From: DOZZ01 sp963792655
GTDB taxonomy: Bacteria > Acidobacteriota > Terriglobia > Bryobacterales > Bryobacteraceae
DNA: 64,000 bases
Direction: 5' to 3'
NCBI GenBank assembly: GCA_963792655.1
Contig: CAWBWU010000011.1
Coordinates: 186,001 to 250,000, forward strand
Shown here: in pieces, positions 36,585 to 44,967 of the stretch
How the letters are laid out: the number at the start of each line of letters is the position of its first letter
Numbering within the stretch: position 1 is the stretch's first letter
Translations under genes and position numbers: made by a program
The notes under the pieces: model-generated
The model's input: only the letters and a program-made list of their open reading frames with translations
Databases searched by the model: none
Told to the model about the DNA's origin: nothing

Positions 36585-37672
36585 ATCAGTTCCAACAGCA
36601 CACCGCCAGTACTCTCCGGATGCACAAAGACGTAGAGATGTCCTCCGGCTCCTTCACGCGGCGGGTTTAACAATCGCGCCCCGCTCATTTGCAAGCGAGC
36701 AACAGTGGCGTTCAAGTCAGCGACCCGCAGTGCAACATGGTGCAGACCTTCGCCGCGCTTATTCAAGAACTTCGCGATGACTGAACTCTCGTCGCTCGGC
36801 TCCAACAGCTCGATGCGCGAAGTGCCGGCGGGCAGCATGGCAACGTGCACCTTCTCGATCGGAACTTCTTCTCTGGTCAGTGACGCCATGCCCAGCTCGC
36901 GATAGAACTTGAGCGCCGCGTCGATCGATTTGACTGCAATGCCAAGATGGTCGATCTCGATCTGTTCCACAGGCACGTGCACTTTGCGCGGAGCGCGTTC
37001 GATGGCTTCGATCAGTTCTACGATCCCCTTCGACTCTGTGGCGACCGTGCGCAGGATCGGCGGGACGCGTTCAATATGACCGAGCGAGAGCATCGCCTCG
37101 ATTTCGCCTTGCATCCTGTCCGCGCCAGCCGTATCGGATTTGTTGATCACGAAGATGTCGGCAATCTCCATCACGCCGGCTTTGATCGCCTGTACATCGT
37201 CACCCATCCCAGGCACAAGAACCACGACGGTGATATCAGCGATCGACGCGACTTCCACCTCATCCTGGCCGACGCCTACGGTTTCGATCAGAACGAGATC
37301 GAACCCCGCCGCGCGCAGCAGCCGCGCCGCTTCGTAAGTGGTTGCGGCGAGTCCGCCTAACGAGCCGCGCGTCGCCATCGACCGGATAAACACGCCGGGA
37401 TCTGCGTGATGACGCTGCATGCGAATGCGATCGCCCAGAATCGCGCCGCCGGTGGCACGGCTGCTGGGATCAACAGCAAGGATGGCGACACTTTTGCCTG
37501 CATCGCGCAATGCGTGCGTCACCGCGTCTACAAGCGAGCTTTTCCCTGCCCCGGGCGGGCCAGTGATACCGACGATGGGCGCCGTGCCGCCTTCGACCGG
37601 AAGCCCCTGCGGTTGATGATTTTCGATGGCGGTGATGGCGCGGCCAAGAGCCCGGAAATCCACTGCCGGCAT
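36575..37672 (-). CDS. Fusion of MeaB-type GTPase chaperone and methylmalonyl-CoA epimerase
   Basis: The 365-residue protein joins two functions. Residues about 1-230 are a MeaB/ArgK G3E GTPase: Walker A GPPGAGKSS (38-46), ETVGVGQDEVE (130-140) and NKSD (177-180). MeaB protects and reloads the B12-dependent methylmalonyl-CoA mutase. Residues about 238-365 are a VOC-fold methylmalonyl-CoA epimerase: IDHLGIAVKSID with metal ligand H242, HHVALRVADL (H311/H312) and E361 in GGVLLELIQR. The usual C-terminal dimerisation arm of MeaB is missing and the epimerase takes its place. The gene shares one base with the acyl-CoA dehydrogenase stop (TAATG). The mutase itself is not in the window. Confidence 0.9.
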   Translation of the reverse strand: MPAVDFRALGRAITAIENHQPQGLPVEGGTAPIVGITGPPGAGKSSLVDAVTHALRDAGKSVAILAVDPSSRATGGAILGDRIRMQRHHADPGVFIRSMATRGSLGGLAATTYEAARLLRAAGFDLVLIETVGVGQDEVEVASIADITVVVLVPGMGDDVQAIKAGVMEIADIFVINKSDTAGADRMQGEIEAMLSLGHIERVPPILRTVATESKGIVELIEAIERAPRKVHVPVEQIEIDHLGIAVKSIDAALKFYRELGMASLTREEVPIEKVHVAMLPAGTSRIELLEPSDESSVIAKFLNKRGEGLHHVALRVADLNATVARLQMSGARLLNPPREGAGGHLYVFVHPESTGGVLLELIQR

Positions 37673-38815
37673 TAGTCTTTCAGCAGTTGCCGGGCGATGA
37701 CCAGACGCTGGATTTCGCTGGTGCCTTCGCCGATCGTGCAGAGCTTAACGTCGCGGTAAAACTTCTCGACCGGGTAGTCTTTAATGAATCCATAGCCGCC
37801 GTGAATTTGCACGGCTTCATTCGCGATGCGCACCGCCGCTTCCGAAGAGAACAGCTTGGCCATTGCACTCTCGCGCGTGACGCGCTTACCGGCATCGAGC
37901 ATCGTCGCCGCGCGATACGTGAGCAGGCGCGAAGCATCCAGGTCTGTCGCCATATCGACCAGCTTGTGCTGAATCGCCTGGAATTCCGAGATGGGGCGCC
38001 CGAACTGTTTGCGCATCTTCGAATACTTGAGAGCCGCATCGTATGCGCCTTGCGCCATGCCGATCGAGAGCGCGGCAATTGAGACGCGCCCGCCATCGAG
38101 AATGCGCAGGCTGTCCACAAAGCCTTCGTTCAACTTGCCCACGCGCTGTGAATCCGGCAGACGGCAGTTGCTGAACAAAACTTCGCCCGTGGCGCTCGCG
38201 CGGAGTCCCAGCTTGTTTTCTTTTTTTCCGAGGCGAAAACCGGGCGTGTCCTTCTCAAACACGAACGCTGAGATGCCGTGCTGCGATGCTGACCGGTCAG
38301 TCACTGCCATGGCGACGCAGATGTCGGCATAGTGCGCATTGGTCGTGAATGTTTTGGACGCCGTTGATGACCCAGCCTTCACCGTCGCGAACAGCCGTGG
38401 TGCGCGTGCCTGCGGCGTCCGAGCCGGCTTCGGGTTCAGTGAGCGACCAGCTCCCGATGAACTCGCCGGTGGTGAGCTTCGACAAGTACTTCTGCTTCTG
38501 CTCTTCCGAACCTGCCTTGTAAATGTGATTCGAACAGAGCGAGGTATGCGCCGCGACGATGATGCCGACCGACCCATCCACGCGCGAAAGCTCTTCGATG
38601 ATGATGGCGTACTCGACATATCCGAGTCCTGCCCCGCCATACTCTTCAGGAAAAATCGACCCGAGATACCCCAGCTTGCCGAGCTTCTTGACTACGTCGA
38701 GCGGAAACGTCTGGGCTTCATCCCACTCCATTACGTGCGGAGCGATCTCGGCGCTTGCAAACTCGCGAACTTCACGACGCAGTTGGATCTGTTCGGGTGT
38801 GTACTCGAATTCCAT
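37672..38815 (-). CDS. Acyl-CoA dehydrogenase (apparent +1 frameshift)
   Basis: A FAD-dependent short- or medium-chain-type acyl-CoA dehydrogenase that passes electrons to EtfAB. From ATG 38815 the first part reads FEYTPEQIQLRREVREF, PEEYGGAGLGYVEYA and SLTEPEAGSDAAGTRTTA; the rest is in the next frame with NCRLPDSQRVG, QIHGGYGFIKDYPVEKFYRDVK and the catalytic glutamate in GEGTSEIQR. The change is at about 38351-38359 (GTTTTGGAC on the + strand). Deleting one base gives EGWVINGVKTFTTNA and 380 residues, the normal length. It is coupled to the MeaB-epimerase gene, which suggests a shared role in short- or branched-chain acyl-CoA breakdown. Confidence 0.92.
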
Positions 38816-38823
38816 GCGCGCCT

Positions 38824-40020
38824 TTAAACGATCTCTTCCTTCACCGGGTCCCAACGCAGTGTGCGCTTCTGGCGGTAGCTATCGACAGCCATGCGGCACG
38901 CCACGGCAACTTTGAAGCCGACCTCGAACGGGCAGTTGGTGGGCTCACCGCTGCGAATGCAATCGAGAAAGTTCTGCATATGCGCGCGCGGCGCCGTCGG
39001 AGTGGTGCCTTGCACTTCGGACAGATCGTTGCGGTTCACCTTCTGCGGGATGTAGCGCACCTGCTGCCCGCGCGCGATAGTCCCGTCTGTGCCGAGGACA
39101 TTCTCCGTAACACCGAGCTGGCTATTGCCGAACCCCGAGTTCCAGGTGTAAAGCATCTCTTCGGGATGCTCCATCGACACATTCATGGTGTCGGGCACCT
39201 CGCGCCCATCTTTCCAGAGGTACAACCCGCCGGTCATCGTGACGGCTTGCGGAATCTTCAGGTCCATCACCTTGTACCAGAAGGCGAGCTGGTGGCACAT
39301 GTTCTCGTAAACGTTGCCGCCTGAATAGTCCCAGAAGAAGCGCCAGTTGATGTAGCGATTGGGATCGAAGTCGTGCTTGGGCGCGGGGCCTTCGAAATCC
39401 TTCCAGAGAATGTTCTCTGCCGTCATGTCGGGGTAAATGGGCCGCGACCACTGCGGCTTATCGTGCGGCGTGTTGCGATACATGTTGGCTTGAATCGCTG
39501 TAATCTTGCCCACGTTGCCGGATTTCAAAAACGCGGCCGCGTCTTGCACATGGCCCATCGAGCAGGACTGGTGCCCGATCTGAACCGTGCGCTTCCCTGC
39601 CTTCAGATACGCAGCGCGCATGGCCTTGGCGTCGGCCACGGTGAAGGCCATGGTCTTTTCCTGGTAGACGTGCTTCCCGGCATCGAGCGACGCAATGAAG
39701 TGCTCTGCGTGCAGATGTTGCGGAGTTGCAATCAGGACCGCGTCGATCGATTTGTCTTCCAGTAAGCGGCGGTGGTCGTAGTACAGCTTGGCGTCAGGTG
39801 CGAGCTTCTTTGCGTCTTCCAGGCGCCTGGAGTAGATGTCGCAGAAAGCGACGAATTCGGTGCCGGGGCAGTTGATCGCCTCGTGCGTGATCTCGGTGCC
39901 ACGCGCGCCGATGCCGATGATTCCAAGGCGAATCCGGTCATTCGCCCCCAGAGCGCGCGAGGTGGCGAGCCCGCCGGCAACCGTCGCGACCTTACCCAGG
40001 AAATTACGCCGCGAATCCAT
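38824..40020 (-). CDS. Gfo/Idh/MocA family oxidoreductase with twin-arginine signal
   Basis: A 398-residue NAD(P)-dependent sugar-type oxidoreductase. It starts MDSRRNFLGKVATVAGG, a Tat-like leader, so export in folded state is likely. The Rossmann motif GIIGIGARGTEI, the family motif YQEKTMAFT (equivalent to EKP) and a long substrate domain with NWRFFWDYSGGNVYENMCHQ follow. Such Tat-exported Gfo/Idh/MocA proteins are common in Acidobacteria and Planctomycetes and usually act on sugars or polyols; the substrate is unknown. The stop is 8 bases before the acyl-CoA dehydrogenase start. Confidence 0.9.
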   Translation of the reverse strand: MDSRRNFLGKVATVAGGLATSRALGANDRIRLGIIGIGARGTEITHEAINCPGTEFVAFCDIYSRRLEDAKKLAPDAKLYYDHRRLLEDKSIDAVLIATPQHLHAEHFIASLDAGKHVYQEKTMAFTVADAKAMRAAYLKAGKRTVQIGHQSCSMGHVQDAAAFLKSGNVGKITAIQANMYRNTPHDKPQWSRPIYPDMTAENILWKDFEGPAPKHDFDPNRYINWRFFWDYSGGNVYENMCHQLAFWYKVMDLKIPQAVTMTGGLYLWKDGREVPDTMNVSMEHPEEMLYTWNSGFGNSQLGVTENVLGTDGTIARGQQVRYIPQKVNRNDLSEVQGTTPTAPRAHMQNFLDCIRSGEPTNCPFEVGFKVAVACRMAVDSYRQKRTLRWDPVKEEIV

Positions 40021-40582
40021 GACAGCTATCCTATCAGCCGCCTAATACCCGCAGACGGGCGACGCGCGTAAGCGAGTTGTGATTGCGAGGCGTGAACAGT
40101 TTCATCAGCACCGGTGGCCCAGCGGGTCCATCGCCCCTCCCTTCCTTCGCGCCTTTGAAGCGCTCCGCGTGGCCGGAGGAAACAGCGGATTAAATACTTC
40201 TGGGCTATTCAGCGGAAATATCACAAGACAGGAAATGAAATGATTGAAATAACAACTAGATGATAACCAGAGCACAGAAGAAGACCCTTCGGTGTAAGTC
40301 AAGCATAGTGAGCACTTAGGCGTGCACTACCCAGCTTACGCGAGCCTATTTCTGGCATTCGTAAGACTACTTGCTTGCGAATAAGTACAATTAATATCGT
40401 AATTCCGTTCTTTTCCCTTGCATAAGTCGCGGGGTTATAGCCTAATGAGCTTAACGGCTTCTGTATAAAAAATTACAGATGCAGACCCGCGGCTTCAGAG
40501 GCTCCTGAGGAGATTGGCTCCTGTGCCTGCGGTATCGCCTATCCCGCTCTCGGACTGTTTAAAAGGAAAACGCAATCGGAAA
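40021..40582. other. 562-base AT-richer divergent intergenic region
   Basis: No convincing gene is present. The right half is clearly AT-richer than the rest of the window (for example around 40200-40300 and 40370-40480), which fits a regulatory region or recently acquired DNA. Seen in it: CTTACG (40335-40340) and CGTAAG (40360-40365) as a perfect 6-bp stem with inner GCC/GGC pairing, a TCTGTA/TACAGA hairpin around 40463-40482, and a CTCCTGAGGAG palindrome near 40501-40511. It should hold the promoters of the two divergent genes, but no clean -35/-10 pair stands out. Confidence 0.6.
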
Positions 40583-42967
40583 ATGAAGATATCTATTCGT
40601 GTGCTCGTTGTGTCGCTGCTCTGCTGCTCTGCCGTTCCGGCAGCGCAACCTGTTGTTTTTCAGCTAAATGGTCAGGCTTCGGAATTCTCGGGAACCTCTG
40701 TTCTGCCGCAAATTGCACCGACGGGCTACCCCGGAACGGTGATGCACGCCGGCACCGGTTTGATGAGCCTGGTAACGGTCCCAGGCGGGACAGGAATGAG
40801 TTTCAGCACAGGCGGACAGCAGAAGACCAACACATCGTTTCTGTCGTTCCCGGGAGCGTCCACCGGATATGTTTTCGGCAATTCCGGCCAAATCACTTTC
40901 AATCTAACTTCGAAATATAGCTTTTCTCAGCGGCAAGCTTTGCCGGCCGGCAATAGCCGCTTCGCATTCGACGTTTGGGATGCCACACAAAGTCAGTTTT
41001 CGTTTTCTTCGAGCACGGCTTCGGGAAGACTGCTGTTGTCTTTTAAAACAGGTGGCAAGCCGCAGGTCTACTACCTGCCCGCCGGTAAAGAGGACGCCAT
41101 GTTTGGACAAGGCGTCACCCTGGCTGTCTCAATCAACTGGAATGGCACACGCACTCAGCTCTCGTTGAACAACTCGCTTGTCGTTGACACGGCGTACACT
41201 CCCTATGCAGCGAATTGGGCGGCGAATTCTCTCTTCACATTAGGATCACAGGCGAATTACGGCGGCGGTTATTTCTCCTCGGACGACGCGATCAGCAACT
41301 TCACTGTGATGTCCGGAGCAGCGCCCACGCTCTCCACTTCGATTACGGCACCTGCCGCAAACGCGACCGTGTCGGGGACCGTCAACGTCACGGCCTCAGC
41401 AACCGCAAGCCTGGGCGTGGCAAGTGTGCAGCTTTCTGTCGATGGTGCTCCGCTCGGCGCTCCCGACACAGTCGCGCCCTATGCCGCAACATGGGACACC
41501 ACCACGGTTTCGGACGGCAGCCACACGCTCACATCGTTAGTAACAGATACCGGGAACAATACGAGCCAGGCATCAACGATGGTTAATGTGAAAAACGCTG
41601 TCTCGGGCGACACTGTGCCGCCAAGCACGCCAACGGGTCTGTTCACCGGGCACACCACGACATCGCAGATCACGCTGCTCTGGTCGCCTGCAACGGACAA
41701 CGTGGGTGTCACGGGATACCATCTGTTCCGCGATGGCGCGCAGATCGCGAGTCAATCGGGATTGTCGTTTACGGATTCGAATCTGGCTGCAGGCGTGGCG
41801 CACAGCTACCAGATCGCCGCGTACGATGCTGCCGGGAACGTCTCCGCATTGAGCGCTCCGCTGCAGTCCTCCACCATCTCCACGACGGCCGCGGTTTACA
41901 CCGTCGGACCAGGAAGAGCCTATACACTTCCGTGCGCCGCTCTTACCGTCGCTCCGAATGGCAGCCTCATCGAAATCGACCCCGCAGGAAACTACGCGGG
42001 CGATACGTGCGTGATTTACGGAAGCAATCTGACGATCCGCGGCCTGAACGGCCGGGCGAAAATACCGGCAGGTTCCACGCTTGCACAGAGCAAAGCAATC
42101 TGGGTAGTCAACGGGAACGCCGCAACCATCGAGAACATCGAGTTCTCGGGCGCCGTGAGCGCGTCGGGCGGCAATGGCGCGGGCATCCGTCAAGAAGGCG
42201 TCGGCGTAACCATTCGCAACTGCTACTTCCACAACAATCAGGACGGCATTCTGGCGGGCGACAACCTTCCGAGCAACATCCTGATCGAGTTCAGCGAGTT
42301 TGCATTCAACGGCGCGGGGGACGGCAAGACGCACAACCTTTACATAAACCACGTGAATTCGTTCACCTTCCGCTACAACTACTCTCACGACGCCATCGTG
42401 GGGCACCTGTATAAATCGCGCGCGGCAACAAACTACGTGCTCTACAACCGGCTGTCGGACAACTCCGGCACCGCGAGTTACGAAGTAGATCTGCCGAATG
42501 GCGGCCAGTCATACGTGATTGGAAATCTGATCGAGCAGTCACCGAACTCGAACAATCCCAACGTGCTCGCCTATGGGGAAGAAGGCGCAAGCGCTTCCAA
42601 CCCGAACCACGATCTCTTCGTTGTGAACAACACCTTCGACAACGAGAAGAGCACCGGCTACGCCGTGTTGGTAAACAGTGCGATGAACCCCGCGCACCTG
42701 CAGAACAACATCTTCTACGGCGCCGGCTTGGTGCTGGTGGGAGCGGGAACGCAGGTGACGGACCTGAGCGGCGTGAATCCGCTATTCACGAATTCGGGCG
42801 CTTACGATTACACGCTGCTGCCGGGTTCTCCCGCGCTGGGCGCCGGAACTCTGCCCGGCATCGGCGACGGCTACGCATTGACCCCCACCTACGAGTATTC
42901 CCATCCGGCAGGCGGCAAAGTCACCACACCCGCAGGCAGAATCAACATCGGCGCTTACTCCTACTAG
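40583..42967 (+). CDS. Large exported right-handed beta-helix protein with Ig-like and FN3 domains
   Basis: A 794-residue exported protein; ATG 40583 begins the signal peptide MKISIRVLVVSLLCCSAVPA. Domains in order are an N-terminal beta-sandwich with lectin or LamG character (about 25-250), an Ig-like domain (about 255-345, ITAPAANATVSGTVNVTA), a fibronectin type III domain (about 350-450, PSTPTGLFTG to YDAAGNVSALS), and a parallel beta-helix (about 460-740, with NLTIRGLNG, IENIEFSG, VTIRNCYFHNNQDG and FVVNNTFDN turns). It ends in the typical GSPALGAGTLPG tail. Such proteins are often polysaccharide lyases or epimerases, but no catalytic set is evident. A GC-rich hairpin follows. Confidence 0.88.
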   Translation: MKISIRVLVVSLLCCSAVPAAQPVVFQLNGQASEFSGTSVLPQIAPTGYPGTVMHAGTGLMSLVTVPGGTGMSFSTGGQQKTNTSFLSFPGASTGYVFGNSGQITFNLTSKYSFSQRQALPAGNSRFAFDVWDATQSQFSFSSSTASGRLLLSFKTGGKPQVYYLPAGKEDAMFGQGVTLAVSINWNGTRTQLSLNNSLVVDTAYTPYAANWAANSLFTLGSQANYGGGYFSSDDAISNFTVMSGAAPTLSTSITAPAANATVSGTVNVTASATASLGVASVQLSVDGAPLGAPDTVAPYAATWDTTTVSDGSHTLTSLVTDTGNNTSQASTMVNVKNAVSGDTVPPSTPTGLFTGHTTTSQITLLWSPATDNVGVTGYHLFRDGAQIASQSGLSFTDSNLAAGVAHSYQIAAYDAAGNVSALSAPLQSSTISTTAAVYTVGPGRAYTLPCAALTVAPNGSLIEIDPAGNYAGDTCVIYGSNLTIRGLNGRAKIPAGSTLAQSKAIWVVNGNAATIENIEFSGAVSASGGNGAGIRQEGVGVTIRNCYFHNNQDGILAGDNLPSNILIEFSEFAFNGAGDGKTHNLYINHVNSFTFRYNYSHDAIVGHLYKSRAATNYVLYNRLSDNSGTASYEVDLPNGGQSYVIGNLIEQSPNSNNPNVLAYGEEGASASNPNHDLFVVNNTFDNEKSTGYAVLVNSAMNPAHLQNNIFYGAGLVLVGAGTQVTDLSGVNPLFTNSGAYDYTLLPGSPALGAGTLPGIGDGYALTPTYEYSHPAGGKVTTPAGRINIGAYSY

Positions 42968-42975
42968 TGCCCGCT

Positions 42976-43014
42976 TTGCGCGGGGACGGTTTGCTCTCGT
43001 CCGCCCCCGCGCAA
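42976..43014 (+). terminator. GC-rich hairpin after the beta-helix gene
   Basis: TTGCGCGGGG (42976-42985) pairs with CCCCGCGCAA (43005-43014) in a perfect 10-bp stem, extended by CGG/CCG after small mismatches. There is no T-run after it, so it is a possible but not certain Rho-independent terminator. It sits between the beta-helix gene stop and deoB. Confidence 0.5.
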
Positions 43015-43056
43015 CGTGATACCCCGCAGTAACTACCCTCTGGTATCGTCAACAAT

Positions 43057-44220
43057 GTGTTCTCGCGCGTTATCTGGATCGTGCTCGACAGCGTCGGCAT
43101 CGGCGAATTGCCGGACGCTGCGGAGTACGGTGATCGTGGAAGCGACACGTTAGGCAACATCGCGCGCCGCCGCGCTCTGCATCTTCCCAATCTCTGTGCC
43201 ATGGGTCTTGGAAACCTGAAGCCAATGCCCGAGCTGCCCGCTGCACCTGCGCCCTCGGCATGTTTTGGCCGCGCGATGCTCGCATCGCCCGGCAAAGACA
43301 CCACAACCGGTCATTGGGAGATGGTGGGCATTCACCTGGACAAGCCGTTTCCGGTCTACCCGGACGGTTTCCCGAGCCAGTTGATCGACGCATTCTGCGC
43401 GCGCATCGGCCGCTCGGTGCTTGGCAACAAAGCGGCGTCGGGCACTGAGATTCTCGACGAGCTGGGCGCGGAGCATATGCGCACGGGTTCGCCGATTGTC
43501 TACACCTCCGCCGACAGCGTCTTCCAGGTCGCCGCGCACGAAGATGTGATTCCGCTGTGGGAACTGTACCGGATGTGCGAGCAGGCCCGCGAAATGCTGC
43601 GCTTCGATTGCGAAGTGGGCCGCGTGATCGCGCGTCCGTTTACCGGCGAACCGGGCCACTTTGTGCGCACCGCCAATCGCAAAGATTACGCCGTGCCTCC
43701 GCCTCGCGGCATGCTGCTCGACCAACTCGCGTCTGCGTCGGTTCCGGTCGCCAGCGTCGGCAAGATATTCGACGTCTTCCTGGGCCGCGGCATTGGCGAC
43801 CACGTCAAAACCAAAAACAACGCTGACGGCATGCAGCAGACGCTTGAGATGATGGACACGATCGAGGCCGGGCTGATCTTCGTCAACCTGGTCGATTTCG
43901 ATCAAAACTTCGGACACCGCAACAACGTCGAAGGTTATGCGCAGGCACTCGAAGAATTCGATGCATGGCTACCGCAGTTGTTGGCGCAGATGGGCAACCA
44001 GGATCTGCTAATCATTACGGCCGATCATGGCTGCGATCCGACTACACCTTCGACAGACCACAGCCGCGAGTACGTGCCGCTGCTGGCCTACGGGAAACGC
44101 GCGCGCCATGGCGTTGACCTCGGCACCCGGCAAACACTCTCCGATATCGGCCAGACCGTGGCTGAAAATTTCACCGTGAACATAGCGAAAGGGACCAGCT
44201 TCTTAGACCGTATCGTATGA
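43057..44220 (+). CDS. deoB: Phosphopentomutase DeoB
   Basis: DeoB interconverts ribose-1-phosphate or deoxyribose-1-phosphate and the 5-phosphates in nucleoside salvage. It belongs to the alkaline phosphatase superfamily with two Mn ions. Metal and active-site marks are IVLDSVGIGELPDA at the start, GKDTTTGHWEM with the phosphorylated threonine, NLVDFDQNFGHRNN, ITADHGCDPTTPSTDHSRE and PLLAYG. Start GTG 43057; 387 residues, full length. The stop overlaps the tpiA start by 4 bases. Confidence 0.95.
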   Translation: MFSRVIWIVLDSVGIGELPDAAEYGDRGSDTLGNIARRRALHLPNLCAMGLGNLKPMPELPAAPAPSACFGRAMLASPGKDTTTGHWEMVGIHLDKPFPVYPDGFPSQLIDAFCARIGRSVLGNKAASGTEILDELGAEHMRTGSPIVYTSADSVFQVAAHEDVIPLWELYRMCEQAREMLRFDCEVGRVIARPFTGEPGHFVRTANRKDYAVPPPRGMLLDQLASASVPVASVGKIFDVFLGRGIGDHVKTKNNADGMQQTLEMMDTIEAGLIFVNLVDFDQNFGHRNNVEGYAQALEEFDAWLPQLLAQMGNQDLLIITADHGCDPTTPSTDHSREYVPLLAYGKRARHGVDLGTRQTLSDIGQTVAENFTVNIAKGTSFLDRIV

Positions 44221-44966
44221 GAAAGCCTTTGATGGCGGGCAACTGGAAGATGTATAAAACACCTTCCGCGACCCGCCAGTATTTCGAACAATTCCTGCCG
44301 TCGGTCACTAGCCAGACCCGGGCGGATGTTGTGATTTGTCCACCCGCAATCGATCTGGTTACCGCTGTCGAGTGTGTAAAGGGAACTGCCGTCCAAATTG
44401 GCGCGCAAAACATTTACCTGGGGACGGAGGGCGCCTTCACCGGAGAGATCTCTGCCGCCATGGTGGCTGCGGCGGGTTGCACGCATGTCATCGTGGGGCA
44501 TAGCGAACGCCGCCAGTATTTCGCAGAGAACGATCGCGATGTTTACGATAAGACCGTTGCCGCTCTCGAAGGCGGACTGACGCCAATCGTATGCATCGGC
44601 GAGCGGCTGGCAGAGCGCGAAGCGAATGCAACGGAAGCCGTGCTGTTAAGCCAGATCAAGGGCGCGCTGCACAACTTGACGCCACAGCAGTTCGACAAGA
44701 TCGTGATTGCGTACGAACCCGTGTGGGCCATCGGCACCGGACGCACAGCGACGCCGGAAATTGCCGGCGAGGCACATGGCATCATCCGGCGCGAAATTGG
44801 CGCAGTCTTTGGTTACGAGTCCGGCGCGTCCGTGCGCATCCTCTATGGCGGCAGCGTCAAACCGAACAACGCAAAGGCACTGATGGCAGAGCACGACATC
44901 GACGGCGTGTTAGTCGGTGGCGCCAGCCTTGAACCCGAATCGTTCGCCGCGATTGTGAACTACTAG
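44217..44966 (+). CDS. tpiA: Triose-phosphate isomerase
   Basis: TpiA interconverts dihydroxyacetone phosphate and glyceraldehyde-3-phosphate. The 249-residue TIM barrel shows MAGNWKMYKT with the catalytic lysine, VIVGHSERRQYF with the catalytic histidine, AYEPVWAIGTG with the catalytic glutamate, and LYGGSVKPNNA and VGGASLEPESF for phosphate binding. Pairing with deoB by an ATGA overlap links nucleoside sugar salvage to glycolysis. Confidence 0.97.
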   Translation: MRKPLMAGNWKMYKTPSATRQYFEQFLPSVTSQTRADVVICPPAIDLVTAVECVKGTAVQIGAQNIYLGTEGAFTGEISAAMVAAAGCTHVIVGHSERRQYFAENDRDVYDKTVAALEGGLTPIVCIGERLAEREANATEAVLLSQIKGALHNLTPQQFDKIVIAYEPVWAIGTGRTATPEIAGEAHGIIRREIGAVFGYESGASVRILYGGSVKPNNAKALMAEHDIDGVLVGGASLEPESFAAIVNY

Positions 44967-44967
44967 C

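Noticed and set aside
40105..40302. 65-codon minus-strand frame in the large intergenic region
   Set aside because: Residue mix is not protein-like, no ribosome site is visible and it matches nothing I know.
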